From positions 1,302,001 to 1,366,000 of the forward strand of contig NZ_CP049253.1 of NCBI RefSeq assembly GCF_011046975.1: a DNA stretch of 64,000 nt, written 5' to 3'. Under the pieces are notes generated by a model. It made no database searches and was not told where the DNA came from. It saw only the letters and a list, made by a program, of their open reading frames with translations. This document shows, one piece after another, positions 41,306 through 49,913 of the stretch; within the stretch, counting starts at the first letter, position 1, and each line of letters begins with the position of its first letter. A program made the position numbers and the translations under genes. This DNA comes from Microbacterium amylolyticum (GTDB lineage Bacteria > Actinomycetota > Actinomycetes > Actinomycetales > Microbacteriaceae).

Positions 41306-41555
41306 CTGGCCCGGAAGGGCCTGGGGTTAGTTCACAACACCCTCGAGCTGCGCGGGGCACAGCGAAAGGATGCAGCGAACGACTGCTCTATCGATCATAG
41401 GGCATGAGGAACTCGAAGGCGAACCAGGGCGGAGCGTCACCGGCGAGTCTCGAATGTGACGCGCGCGGGTGAAAAGGGTGATTTTTGCCCGCGATCGGGG
41501 GTAGATTGCTTGTTTCCTAAGTGCCGACTTGACTTAGAGTGCAACACTATGGTTT
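41306..41555. promoter_or_regulatory. Divergent promoter region of tRNA-Trp/secE and the GntR gene
   Basis: TATGAT, read on the minus strand at 41394-41399, is a candidate -10 for the tRNA-secE-nusG transcript. On the plus strand TTGACT (41529-41534) stands shortly before the GntR start, and AGTG-3-CACT is a small palindrome at 41538-41548 that could be its autoregulatory site. No gene is seen. Confidence 0.4.
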
Positions 41556-42332
41556 ATGGGATACCCGAGCCACGCAGATTCCCGACTGCGCAATACCCTT
41601 TTCCAACCCCTTGGCGATACCGGTAGAACGGCGATCGTCGAGCAACGACTGCTGGACGCGATTCGTGCTGGCTACCTGCCGGCAGGCGGACGCCTGCCGA
41701 CAGAGAGTGATTTGGCGCGATCTTTTGGCGTATCAACGCTGACCGTGCGCGACGCGCTGAGCACACTCCGAGAGCGCGGTCTGATCACAACCCTGCGCGG
41801 CCGCAACGGAGGCAGCTTCGTCGCAAGCGACGCCGACCCGCTGGCGACCGCACGAGCACAACTGGCCGCAACATCGCGCTTGGCGCTTCGCGATCTGATG
41901 ATGCACTGCGGAACGATCAACTATGCGTGCGCCCGGCTCGCTGTGCGTCGCGCTTCCGACGAGGAAGCGCGCGGCGTGCTTGAGCATGCGCGCGCGATTA
42001 ACCCGTCCGACCCCGAAGAGTGGCAACTCACGGTCGAGAACGTCACGGTTGATCTCGCGGCGCTCAGCCACTCGGAGCGCCTCACGCGCGAGAGCCTGCG
42101 CTTGCAGGTCGAGTTCGCGGCGTATGCGTACGTCTTGCAGCTCGACGAGGCATCGCGAATTCGCCGAACGCGTGAGCTCATCGCCATCGCCGAAGCCATC
42201 GTCGCGCGCGATCTCGACCTTGTCACACGCCTGTATGACGAGGCGGGAACCGCGCTGCTCAACGAGCTCCTCGCGAAGCGCCAAGACGTCGCGCCGGCAG
42301 CGAACATGGAGACGCTGGCTGCGACGGGGTGA
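41556..42332 (+). CDS. GntR family regulator (FadR subgroup), possibly C-terminally truncated
   Basis: A 258-residue protein. The N-terminal winged helix reads AIVEQRLLDAIRAGYLPAGGRLPTESDLARSFG and TLTVRDALSTLRERGLITTLRGRNGGSFV. An all-helical FCD ligand domain covers ~110-240. The tail KRQDVAPAANMETLAATG is not typical of an FCD end. In the same frame beyond the stop, coding-like sequence resumes (see the next entry), so the gene may once have had a third, sensory domain. It sits beside the broken GABA genes and may have regulated them. Confidence 0.8.
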   Translation: MGYPSHADSRLRNTLFQPLGDTGRTAIVEQRLLDAIRAGYLPAGGRLPTESDLARSFGVSTLTVRDALSTLRERGLITTLRGRNGGSFVASDADPLATARAQLAATSRLALRDLMMHCGTINYACARLAVRRASDEEARGVLEHARAINPSDPEEWQLTVENVTVDLAALSHSERLTRESLRLQVEFAAYAYVLQLDEASRIRRTRELIAIAEAIVARDLDLVTRLYDEAGTALLNELLAKRQDVAPAANMETLAATG

Positions 42333-42524
42333 CACGCGTCACGAAGCGGGCATATCAACTAGCGGATCGGCGATGACGCTTTGCTGGTCAATCATGACCA
42401 CCGCGTGATCGCGGCATCAGCCGGGAACTTCGTGGCGGGGGATATTGCCTCAGCGCAGGATCTCGAGGGCATGACATCTCAGAGCGCGGCCTCCGATCTG
42501 CCGATACTCCTCTTCACCCGCTGA
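42333..42524 (+). pseudogene. Coding remnant downstream of the GntR gene
   Basis: In the frame of the GntR gene, after TGA and a second stop (TAG near 42360), an open stretch reads GDDALLVNHDHRVIAASAGNFV and AGDIASAQDLEGMTSQ, ending LLFTR and TGA at 42522-42524. The composition and the DHRVIAAS phrase resemble a Cache/PAS-like sensor segment. It may be the decayed C-terminal domain of the regulator. Confidence 0.45.
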
Positions 42525-42542
42525 GGCATTCCCCCGCCCCCG

Positions 42543-44021
42543 TCAGCTCGTCGGCACCAGGGTGTACTTCGTGGAGAGGTATTCCCCGATGCCCTCGGCG
42601 CCGCCCTCCCGGCCGACGCCCGACTGCTTCACACCGCCGAAAGGCGCAGCGGCGTTGGAGATCACGCCGACATTCAGACCCATCATTCCGGTCTCGAGCC
42701 GGTCGATCATCCGGTTGCCGCGTGCGAGATTTTCCGTGAAGACGTAGGAGATGAGCCCGTACTCCGTGTCGTTAGCCACCTCAACGGCCTCGTCCTCCGT
42801 ACGGAAAGTCGTCACCGCGAAGATGGGTCCGAAGATCTCCTCGGACATGATCTCGGCATCGCGCGACAGATCAGCAATCACCGTCGGGGCGAAGAACGTG
42901 CCATCGCCCTGGGCGCGGTGCCCGCCGCAGACGAGAGTCGCGCCCTTGGCGACGGCGTCATCCACGAGTCGTTCTGCCTTGGCGACGGCGTCCTCATCGA
43001 TGAGCGGACCGATATTCACACCGGCGTCCGTTCCGCGACCGACCGTCATGGCCCGCACACGCTCGGCAACCCGTGCAGTGAACTCCTCGGCGATGTCCTC
43101 GTGGACGATGATGCGGTTGGCTGCTGTACACGCCTGACCGATGTTTCGGAACTTCGCCGCGATGGCGCCGTCAACAGCCCGGTCCAGATCAGCGTCCTCG
43201 AACACGACGAGCGGGGCGTTTCCGCCGAGTTCCATCGACACGCGCAAGACGTTCTCCGAGGCCTGCGCGATGAGCTGCTTTCCAACGCCGGTTGACCCTG
43301 TGAACGACAGCTTTCGCAGTCGCGGATCGGCGATGATCGGCTCCGAGACGCTGCGCGAGCTCGACGAGGTGACGACGTTGACCACGCCCTTCGGGAGCCC
43401 CGCCTCTTCGAGAATGCTGACGAACAGCAGGGTTGTGAGCGGTGTCAGCTGCGGCGGCTTGATCACGCTCGTGCACCCCGCGGCAAGCGCGGGAGCGATC
43501 TTGCGCGTGGCCATCGCCAGCGGGAAGTTCCACGGGGTGATGAAGAAACAGGGCCCGACGGGATGCTGGGAGACGATCATGTTCCCTGTTCCCTCCGGGT
43601 TTTGTCCGTAACGACCCTGGATGCGAACCGCCTCCTCGCTGAACCAGCGGAGGAACTCGCCGCCGTAGGCGACCTCGCCGCGGGACTCGGCGATCGGCTT
43701 ACCCATCTCCAACGTCATGACGAGCGCGAGATCCTCGGCGCGCTGCTGCACAAGCTCCCATGCTCGGCGCAGGATCTCGCTGCGTGTGCGAGCCGGGGTT
43801 GCTGCCCAGCCCTCCTGCGCGGCGACGGCGGCATCGAGGGCGCTGGTGGCGTCAGCGGCGGTGCCGTCTGCCACGCGCGCGATGGTTTCCCCCGTTGCGG
43901 GGTCGCGAACATCGAACGTTGCCGCTCCCGTGGCGTCTTGCCACCGGCCGGCGATGAAGAGTCCCGTGGGGATGCGCTCGAGGACTGCCTTTTCTGCTTT
44001 GTTCATCTCAGCTGCCTTCAT
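42543..44021 (-). CDS. gabD: NAD(P)-dependent succinate-semialdehyde dehydrogenase
   Basis: A 492-residue aldehyde dehydrogenase of the succinate-semialdehyde group. It has ITPWNFPLAMATRKIAPALAAGC, FTGSTGVGKQL, general-base Glu in MELGGNAPLVVFEDAD, and catalytic Cys in NIGQACTAANR. The C-terminal FGGVKQSGVGREGG is present. The start ATG at 44021 lies one base after the gabT stop; ATG at 44006 is an alternative. It converts succinate semialdehyde from GABA to succinate. The gene is intact, but its partner gabT and the promoter region are destroyed, so it is probably poorly expressed. Confidence 0.88.
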   Translation of the reverse strand: MKAAEMNKAEKAVLERIPTGLFIAGRWQDATGAATFDVRDPATGETIARVADGTAADATSALDAAVAAQEGWAATPARTRSEILRRAWELVQQRAEDLALVMTLEMGKPIAESRGEVAYGGEFLRWFSEEAVRIQGRYGQNPEGTGNMIVSQHPVGPCFFITPWNFPLAMATRKIAPALAAGCTSVIKPPQLTPLTTLLFVSILEEAGLPKGVVNVVTSSSSRSVSEPIIADPRLRKLSFTGSTGVGKQLIAQASENVLRVSMELGGNAPLVVFEDADLDRAVDGAIAAKFRNIGQACTAANRIIVHEDIAEEFTARVAERVRAMTVGRGTDAGVNIGPLIDEDAVAKAERLVDDAVAKGATLVCGGHRAQGDGTFFAPTVIADLSRDAEIMSEEIFGPIFAVTTFRTEDEAVEVANDTEYGLISYVFTENLARGNRMIDRLETGMMGLNVGVISNAAAPFGGVKQSGVGREGGAEGIGEYLSTKYTLVPTS

Positions 44022-44022
44022 G

Positions 44023-44490
44023 TCAGATCTTCTGAAGTTCGTGCGCGATGACGTCGAGTCCATCGTTGAGCAGTTCGTCGCAGATCGCGAGGGGTGGGAG
44101 GAAACGGATCACGTTTCCAAAGGTCCCGCACGTGAGCATGACGACACCCTGGGCCGCGCAGGCGGCCGCGAGTGCGGACGTCGTTGCGGGGTCGGGCTCG
44201 CCCGTCGCGGGGTCGACGATTTCGGCGGCGATCATCGCGCCGTGTCCACGAATGTCGCCGATGCGGGCATCGCTCTGCTGCATCGCCGTGAGCCGTTCGA
44301 CCAGAATGTCGCCGATCTGGCGCGCGCGTACGAGGAGATCTTCCTCCTCGATAACGCGGATTGTTGCCAGTGCCGCGGCACACGCGACGGGATTGCCGCC
44401 GTAGGTGCCGCCCAGCCCACCGGCGTGGGCCGCGTCCATGATCTCCGCGCGCCCGGTAACGGCCGATAGCGGCATCCCGCCCGCGATGCC
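44023..44490 (-). pseudogene. gabT: 4-aminobutyrate aminotransferase, C-terminal fragment
   Basis: The last ~150 residues of a class III PLP aminotransferase: AHAGGLGGTYGGNPVACAAALA, IGDIRGHGAMIAAEIV, and GNVIRFLPPLAICDELLNDGLD. The N-terminal two thirds, including the PLP lysine region, are missing. To the right the sequence switches at about 44490 to a regulator on the opposite strand. It directly precedes gabD, which keeps the gabT-gabD order. Confidence 0.9.
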
Positions 44491-44493
44491 CAG

Positions 44494-44748
44494 TCAGGAT
44501 CGACACTCGTCCACGATCTGGGGGTCTGGCTCAACAACGACGCCGTCCTTGATCGCGCCGCGACCACCCTCGGCGTGCATCGGCACACGATGCGCACGCG
44601 CCTGACGCAGATCGCTCAGATTCTGCAGCTCGACCTATCCACTTTCGACGGCAGGGCCCGCGCCTGGGCGGCACTTCGCGCGACGTCCCGTGAGAAGGCC
44701 GAGACTCCGCCACTGATTTCGCCGCGTCTGGGTACGCTTGACGCGTGA
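44494..44748 (+). pseudogene. PucR family regulator, C-terminal fragment
   Basis: An open stretch of ~84 codons without a start. It matches the C-terminal helix-turn-helix of PucR/CdaR proteins: GSTLVHDLGVWLNNDAVLDRAA, TLGVHRHTMRTRLTQIAQIL, then LDLSTFDGRARAWAALRA. The N-terminal part is absent. It begins exactly where the gabT fragment ends, on the opposite strand, so one deletion appears to have removed both 5' halves and the divergent promoters. Its stop overlaps the start of the aminotransferase gene (GTGA). Confidence 0.85.
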
Positions 44749-45944
44749 CTGAACGCGCCTCGCTCTCCCGCAAAATCTCCGCCATCGCCGAGTCCGCCAC
44801 GCTGAAAGTTGATGCGAAGGCCAAGGCGCTCAAGGCCGAGGGACGCCCCATCATTTCGTACGCAGCGGGCGAGCCCGACTTCGCCACTCCGCACGCGGTC
44901 GTCGAGGCCGCGCAGAAGGCGCTGGAGAATCCGGCCAACTTCCGCTACTCGCCGGCCGGAGGGCTTCCCGCCCTCAAAGAGGCGATCATCGAAAAGACCA
45001 AGCGGGATTCCGGTCTGAAGGTCGCACCGAACCAGATCGTCGTCACCAACGGCGGCAAACAGGCCGTCTACCAGGCGTTCCAGGCGATCGTGAACCCGGG
45101 TGACGAGGTCCTGCTGCCCTCGCCGTACTGGACCACCTACCCCGAGGCCATCCAGCTGGCCGATGGCACCCCCGTCGCCGTCTTCGCGGGCGCCGACCAG
45201 GAGTACAAGGTGACCGTTGCGCAGCTCGAGGCCGCGCGCACACAGAAGACCAAGGCACTCGTCTTCGTCTCGCCGTCGAACCCCACCGGTGCCGTCTACA
45301 CGCCGGAAGAAACCGAACGCATCGCGCGCTGGGCGCTCGAACACGGCATCTGGATCCTGACCGACGAGATCTACCAGAACCTCACCTATGGCGGTGTGCG
45401 GGCCGTTTCGGTGGTCGAGGCCCTGCCCGAAGTGGCGAACCAGACGATCCTCCTCAACGGTGTCGCCAAGACCTACGCGATGACGGGATGGCGCGTGGGC
45501 TGGATGGTGGGCCCGGCAGACGCCATGAAGCTCGCCGCCAACCTGCAGTCGCACCTGACCAGCAACGTCAACAACGTCGCGCAGGTGGCCGCCGCCGCCG
45601 CGCTCACCGGCCCGCAGAACGACGCCCGCGACTTCCGCACGGCGTTCGATCGCCGCCGCCGCCTAATCGTTGATGAGCTGTCCAAGATCGATGGCGTCGA
45701 GGTTCCCGTTCCGCAGGGCGCGTTCTATGTGTACCCCGACGTACGCGGGCTGCTGAACCGTGAGTGGAAGGGCCGCACCCCCACGTCGACACTCGAACTG
45801 GCCGACCTCATCCTCGACGAAGCCGAAGTTGCTGTGGTTCCCGGCGAGGCCTTTGGGCCCAGCGGCTATCTGCGCCTGTCCTACGCACTCGGCGACGACC
45901 AGCTCCTCGAGGGCATCCGTCGCCTGCAGGAGCTGTTCGCCTAA
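44745..45944 (+). CDS. aspC: Pyridoxal phosphate-dependent aminotransferase (aspartate aminotransferase type)
   Basis: A 399-residue fold-type I aminotransferase, class I/II subgroup Ib. It has [18 protein letters not shown], the substrate loop [20 protein letters not shown], the PLP-stacking aromatic in [11 protein letters not shown], the PLP lysine in [18 protein letters not shown] near residue 242, and the substrate-binding Arg in [11 protein letters not shown] starts within the overlap with the pucR fragment. Actinobacteria often keep this gene near murB and trnW-secE, which fits the neighbours. Confidence 0.93.
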   Translation: MTERASLSRKISAIAESATLKVDAKAKALKAEGRPIISYAAGEPDFATPHAVVEAAQKALENPANFRYSPAGGLPALKEAIIEKTKRDSGLKVAPNQIVVTNGGKQAVYQAFQAIVNPGDEVLLPSPYWTTYPEAIQLADGTPVAVFAGADQEYKVTVAQLEAARTQKTKALVFVSPSNPTGAVYTPEETERIARWALEHGIWILTDEIYQNLTYGGVRAVSVVEALPEVANQTILLNGVAKTYAMTGWRVGWMVGPADAMKLAANLQSHLTSNVNNVAQVAAAAALTGPQNDARDFRTAFDRRRRLIVDELSKIDGVEVPVPQGAFYVYPDVRGLLNREWKGRTPTSTLELADLILDEAEVAVVPGEAFGPSGYLRLSYALGDDQLLEGIRRLQELFA

Positions 45945-45952
45945 GAGACGAC

Positions 45953-45988
45953 AAGCGGCACAGGGATCTTCCGATTCCTGTGCCGCTT
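45953..45988. terminator. Hairpin terminator after aspC
   Basis: A 12-bp stem (AAGCGGCACAGG / CCTGTGCCGCTT) with a 12-nt loop followed by TTC, 8 bases beyond the stop. Confidence 0.88.
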
Positions 45989-46074
45989 TCGCATTCCCTG
46001 CCACGGTGTCTCGCCTGTGAACGATGCACGTCCCGCCAGCAGGCCGAGAGTAAAGTGGGGCGCGTGATCAACGC

Positions 46075-46875
46075 ATGATGTCGGGCAACCGCGGCGCGAA
46101 GACCCTGCTCACTTTCCTCGCCATTGGCCTCGTTTCGGGGTTCATGTCAGGGCTGTTCGGAGTGGGTGGCGGCACCGTGATCGTGCCGCTTCTGGTGACG
46201 TTTGCGCTGTTCGGCCAAAAGCTCGCCTCCGGCACCTCCGGAGCATCGATCATCTTCACGGCCGCCGTCGGTGTGATCTCCTACGCCACGGGTGGAAACG
46301 TCGACTGGCTCGCGGCCGGGCTCCTCGCGGCGGGCGGTATCGTCGGCGCTCCCATCGGCGCGCAGCTGCTGCACAAACTCAGCGAAGCATTCCTGCGCTG
46401 GTTCTTCGTCGGCTTCCTTGCCGTCGTCATCGTCAGCCTCTTCTTCATCGTTCCCGACCGTGATGTGTCGGCCGTTCCGATGAACATCTGGCTCGGCGCC
46501 GCGCTCGTCGGCGTTGGTGTGCTCACAGGTATCCTGTCCGGTCTCATCGGCGTCGGCGGCGGGATTATCGTCGTCCCCGTTCTCATCCTGCTCTTCGGCA
46601 CCAGCGACCTCGTCGCAAAGGGAACGTCGCTGCTGATGATGATCCCCACGACGATCTCCGGCGCGATCCGCAATGCGAAGAACAAAAACATCGACTTCGT
46701 CGCGGCGGGAATTGTTGCCGTCGCCACGGTGATTACCACGCCTCTCGGCACGATCGTCGCTGGTGTCACGTCCCCCTTCGTGGCGAACATCCTCTTTGCT
46801 GCATTCCTCGTCATCATCGCCGTGCAAATGGGCCAGAAGGCCATCAAGGCCCAGAGAAAGAACAAGGAGAACTGA
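46075..46875 (+). CDS. TauE/SafE family membrane permease
   Basis: A 266-residue membrane protein with about eight hydrophobic helices. The family motif GLFGVGGGTVIVPLLV occurs near residue 25 and repeats as GLIGVGGGIIVVPVLILL near 160, reflecting its internal duplication. Members export sulfite or organosulfur anions or supply them with the membrane potential. The start is ATG at 46075, or the ATG next to it. hadA follows 3 bases after the stop, so it may be co-transcribed with the fatty-acid and cell-wall genes, though the link is not functional in any obvious way. Confidence 0.88.
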   Translation: MMSGNRGAKTLLTFLAIGLVSGFMSGLFGVGGGTVIVPLLVTFALFGQKLASGTSGASIIFTAAVGVISYATGGNVDWLAAGLLAAGGIVGAPIGAQLLHKLSEAFLRWFFVGFLAVVIVSLFFIVPDRDVSAVPMNIWLGAALVGVGVLTGILSGLIGVGGGIIVVPVLILLFGTSDLVAKGTSLLMMIPTTISGAIRNAKNKNIDFVAAGIVAVATVITTPLGTIVAGVTSPFVANILFAAFLVIIAVQMGQKAIKAQRKNKEN

Positions 46876-46878
46876 CCC

Positions 46879-47328
46879 ATGGCAGTGGACCCTGATCTCG
46901 CGAACCGCGAGTTCCCTCCGACCCCCGCGTACCTCGTTGGTCGCGAGAAGGTGCGCGAGTTCGCCCGCGCCGTTTTCGCAACAGCCCCGCAGCACACCGA
47001 CGTCGACGCCGCCCGCGCACAGGGTTATAACGACGTCGTCGCGCCGCCCACCTTCGCGATGGTCATCGCCGACCAGACGCTGCAGCAGCTGCTGCACGAC
47101 GAGTCGACGGGCATCGTCCTCGAACGTGCCCTCCACACCGACCAGTCGTTCCGGTACTCGCGTCCCATCGTGGCCGGCGATGAGCTCACCGGTCAGCTGC
47201 GCGTCACACGCGTGCGCCAGATGGGATCCGGCGCAATGGTCGCCAGTGAAACAGACATCACCGACGCATCCGGCGCCCATGTGGTCACGGCGTCGTCAAC
47301 GCTTCTGATCGGATCGGGGGACGAGTGA
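46879..47328 (+). CDS. hadA: MaoC/FAS1-like dehydratase subunit
   Basis: A 149-residue hot-dog fold protein similar to HadA of the mycobacterial beta-hydroxyacyl-ACP dehydratase. It opens EFPPTPAYLVGREKVREFA and carries VAPPTFAMVI and DQSFRYSRPIVAGDELTGQLRV. This subunit lacks the catalytic Asp/His and stabilises the partner. It is coupled to the hadB-like gene by a 1-base overlap and precedes murB, an order conserved in actinobacteria. Gene symbols are by analogy. Confidence 0.85.
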   Translation: MAVDPDLANREFPPTPAYLVGREKVREFARAVFATAPQHTDVDAARAQGYNDVVAPPTFAMVIADQTLQQLLHDESTGIVLERALHTDQSFRYSRPIVAGDELTGQLRVTRVRQMGSGAMVASETDITDASGAHVVTASSTLLIGSGDE

Positions 47329-47747
47329 TGGATCTTTCCAGCCTCGAAAAGGGCCAGGTCGTCGCGCAGACGTCCGTGCACCTCACGCGCGAATCGCTCG
47401 TGAAGTACGCGGGTGCCTCCGGTGATTTCAACCCCATCCACTACCGCGATGACGTCGCCGAACGCGTGGGGCTTCCCGGCGTTCTCGCACACGGCATGCT
47501 CACGATGGGCCTCGCCTCGTCGCTTGTCGGCGAATGGCTCGGCGACACCGGTCGCATCGAAACGTTCACGGTGCGCTTCACAAAACCGGTCGTTGTCGAC
47601 GGCGAGGCCGGAGCCGATGTTGATGTGACGGCCACCGTCGGTCTGGTGAAGGACGACGGCTCAGCGCGCATCGACATCGCCGTGCTCCACGGCGAGACGA
47701 AGGTTCTGGGCAAAGCGCAGCTCATGATCGGAGCGGAGAAGGCGTGA
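47328..47747 (+). CDS. hadB: MaoC family (R)-hydroxyacyl dehydratase subunit
   Basis: A 139-residue hot-dog fold protein with the catalytic hydratase-2 motif: YAGASGDFNPIHYRD supplies Asp and His, and VLAHGMLTMGLASSLVGEW follows. It acts with the preceding subunit on beta-hydroxyacyl substrates in fatty-acid synthesis. I chose ATG at 47328; a GTG lies one codon earlier. The stop overlaps the murB start (GTGA), so the three genes are translationally coupled. Confidence 0.88.
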   Translation: MDLSSLEKGQVVAQTSVHLTRESLVKYAGASGDFNPIHYRDDVAERVGLPGVLAHGMLTMGLASSLVGEWLGDTGRIETFTVRFTKPVVVDGEAGADVDVTATVGLVKDDGSARIDIAVLHGETKVLGKAQLMIGAEKA

Positions 47748-48892
47748 CGATCCCCCTCGGCGAACTCACGACGATGCGGGTGGGCGCTGCACCGGAGCGC
47801 ATGGTCGACGCCGCAACGCGCGACGAGATCGTCTCGGCGCTGCGAGATGTGTGGTCGTCCGGTGACGCCTGGTTTGTGCTCGGCGGCGGATCGAACCTGC
47901 TGGCCGGCGATGAGCCGTTCGACGGAACCGTCATCCGCCTGCTCACGACCGGCTTCGAACCCGTCTCGGGCGCGCCCGAGGGCTTCCAGCGCGTGCGCAT
48001 CGAAGCGGGGCAGAACTGGGACGCCTTCGTCGCGTGGTCCGTTGAGAGCGGGCTCGCCGGCGTCGAGGCGATGAGCGGAATTCCCGGAACAGCCGGCGCC
48101 GCTCCCATCCAGAACGTCGGCGCGTACGGCCAGGAGATCGTCCAGACCCTCATCTCCGTCGACCTGATCGACGAGGACACCCACGAGGTGTCCGAGGTGG
48201 CGGCCGCCGATCTCGGTCTCGGGCCGCGAACGTCCGATCTGAAGCATCACTACGGTGAGGCGCCCGCGCGCAGCGCGGTCATCCTCGGCATCACCCTCGA
48301 CCTCGCACGCGTGGGAACCGCGCCGCGCGAAATCTCCGACGCCCGGTTGCGGCAGGCGCTGGGCCTGGACGGCGCACGTTCCGCCGGAGAAGATGGAACC
48401 GGCCGCGCTTCGCTCTCGTGGATTCGCCGTACGGTTCTCGAGATCCGCGGCTCCAAGGGGATGGTTCTGGATCCCTCCGACCCGGATTCGACGAGCGCGG
48501 GTTCGTTCTTCAACAACCCGATCATCCCCGAACACGCCGCGCGCGCTCTTCCCTCCGGCTGCCCGCGGTGGCCGATGGAGCCGGTGATCGATCAGGAGCA
48601 GATTATTCCGCTCGACAGCTGGGATGGTCAGATCCAGCCGGTCTCGAGCGCCCCGCGCATGGTGAAGGTGAGCGCGGCATGGCTCATCGAGCAGGCGGGG
48701 CTTACGAAGGGCTTCGGTCTGCCGGGGTCCCGCGCCACGCTGTCGACGAAACACACTCTCGCGATCACGAACCGTGGCGGCGCAACGGCGGATGAGGTTG
48801 CGGCGCTCGCGCGTTTCGTGCGGTCTCGTGTGGCGTCGGAATACGGCATCGAGCTAAACCCCGAACCGGTCTTCGTCGGCGTCGAGCTGTAG
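47744..48892 (+). CDS. murB: UDP-N-acetylenolpyruvoylglucosamine reductase
   Basis: A 382-residue FAD enzyme of peptidoglycan precursor synthesis, reducing enolpyruvyl-UDP-GlcNAc with NADPH. It has TTMRVGAAPERMVD at the N-terminus, FAD-binding WFVLGGGSNLLAGDEPFDG, GIPGTAGAAPIQNVGAYGQEI, and the catalytic Ser in SAGSFFNNPI. The substrate loop and C-terminal Glu region (LSTKHTLAITNRGGATADEV) complete a type I MurB. It begins with GTG overlapping the hadB stop. Confidence 0.96.
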   Translation: MTIPLGELTTMRVGAAPERMVDAATRDEIVSALRDVWSSGDAWFVLGGGSNLLAGDEPFDGTVIRLLTTGFEPVSGAPEGFQRVRIEAGQNWDAFVAWSVESGLAGVEAMSGIPGTAGAAPIQNVGAYGQEIVQTLISVDLIDEDTHEVSEVAAADLGLGPRTSDLKHHYGEAPARSAVILGITLDLARVGTAPREISDARLRQALGLDGARSAGEDGTGRASLSWIRRTVLEIRGSKGMVLDPSDPDSTSAGSFFNNPIIPEHAARALPSGCPRWPMEPVIDQEQIIPLDSWDGQIQPVSSAPRMVKVSAAWLIEQAGLTKGFGLPGSRATLSTKHTLAITNRGGATADEVAALARFVRSRVASEYGIELNPEPVFVGVEL

Positions 48893-48932
48893 CGCTTCAC
48901 GCGCCGATCGCCTTTCGCTCGCGGGGCACCGG

Positions 48933-49024
48933 CAAACCGGGCGCCGCTCGCGAACGGCGCCCGCGCAGCCCGGCGCCTTCTCGCGAACGGGGCCCGAGCA
49001 AACCGGGCACCGCTCGCGAGAAGG
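48933..49024. repeat. GC-rich direct and inverted repeats after murB
   Basis: A 21-bp direct repeat (CAAACCGGGC-G/A-CCGCTCGCGA) occurs at 48933-48953 and 48999-49019. An 11-bp inverted repeat, CCTTCTCGCGA / TCGCGAGAAGG, at 48976-48986 and 49014-49024, can form a terminator between the convergent murB and membrane-protein genes. The array looks REP-like. Confidence 0.65.
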
Positions 49025-49034
49025 GTACGTGTGG

Positions 49035-49913
49035 TTATTCGGCGGAAAGGCTCACGCTTCCCGCCGTCACAGTGACGTCGATGCTGTTCGACGCGCCGCG
49101 CGAGGAGGTGAGGCCGTTGTCAAACGTCCCGGCAACGCTCTCGTGGCGCACGTTGTACGGAACATCGGGCAGCGTCAGGTCGAAGGAACCGGCGACGACG
49201 TCAATATCGACGTCGCGCGGCGCCGTTCCCGTGAGCGCCACCTCGAGCGAGCCGGCAGCCATCTCGAACGTCGCCGACCGCACATCCTCCAGGTCAATCT
49301 CTCCGCCACCCGCAGCCATATCGACATTGAGAGAGGCGGCGGCGGCATCGATTCCGATCCAGCCCGCTGCCATTTCGACGGTCACGTCACCATAGGTTCC
49401 GCCCACGAGCGTGAGCATGCCTGCGCCGAGATCGGCGGAGAGGTCAACTCGCTCGTTCGCGGCCGGTAGCGTCAGCGTTGCCCACGCCTCCGCCCGTTCC
49501 CAGTCCCACCAGTTCCAGCGACCGTTCGGAGACCGCACCTCCAGGACGCCGTTTCCCGTGCGTTCGAGTCTCCAGGCACCGCGATCAGACGCATAGTCGA
49601 GCGTTGCCGCATCGACATCGCCGTATTCGACCACGAGAGATCCCGCGCTCATCTCGATGTCGACGCTGCGCACGGATCCGGCGGCCGTCACGCTGCCCGT
49701 TTCGGACACGGACTGCGTCCAGGGGCCCGATGTTGCCACCGTGGTGAACGCAACGCCGACACCCGCGAACACGAGCACAATCGCGCCGATGACGGCAACG
49801 GCGATCGCCAGGGCCCGCGAGCCGACGCGCGCTGTGTCACTCTGCGGGGCGTCCTGCTGCGGCGGTTGCGGTTGCGGTGCCGCGGGCGGCATGGGTGTTG
49901 TGGTGTCGGTCAT
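49035..49913 (-). CDS. DUF4097-like membrane protein
   Basis: A 292-residue protein. A Pro/Gln-rich cytoplasmic segment (~1-28) precedes one membrane helix (ALAIAVAVIGAIVLVFAGVGV). The outside part is a beta-helix-like series of short strands with repeated DIEMSAGSL, VEMAAGWIG, VDMAAGGGEI, FEMAAGSLEV phrases, the pattern of DUF4097/LiaF-type domains. Its start overlaps the response-regulator stop by 4 bases, making it the third gene of a kinase-regulator operon. It may act as an envelope-stress accessory to that pair, as LiaF-like proteins do; this is inference. Confidence 0.78.
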   Translation of the reverse strand: MTDTTTPMPPAAPQPQPPQQDAPQSDTARVGSRALAIAVAVIGAIVLVFAGVGVAFTTVATSGPWTQSVSETGSVTAAGSVRSVDIEMSAGSLVVEYGDVDAATLDYASDRGAWRLERTGNGVLEVRSPNGRWNWWDWERAEAWATLTLPAANERVDLSADLGAGMLTLVGGTYGDVTVEMAAGWIGIDAAAASLNVDMAAGGGEIDLEDVRSATFEMAAGSLEVALTGTAPRDVDIDVVAGSFDLTLPDVPYNVRHESVAGTFDNGLTSSRGASNSIDVTVTAGSVSLSAE

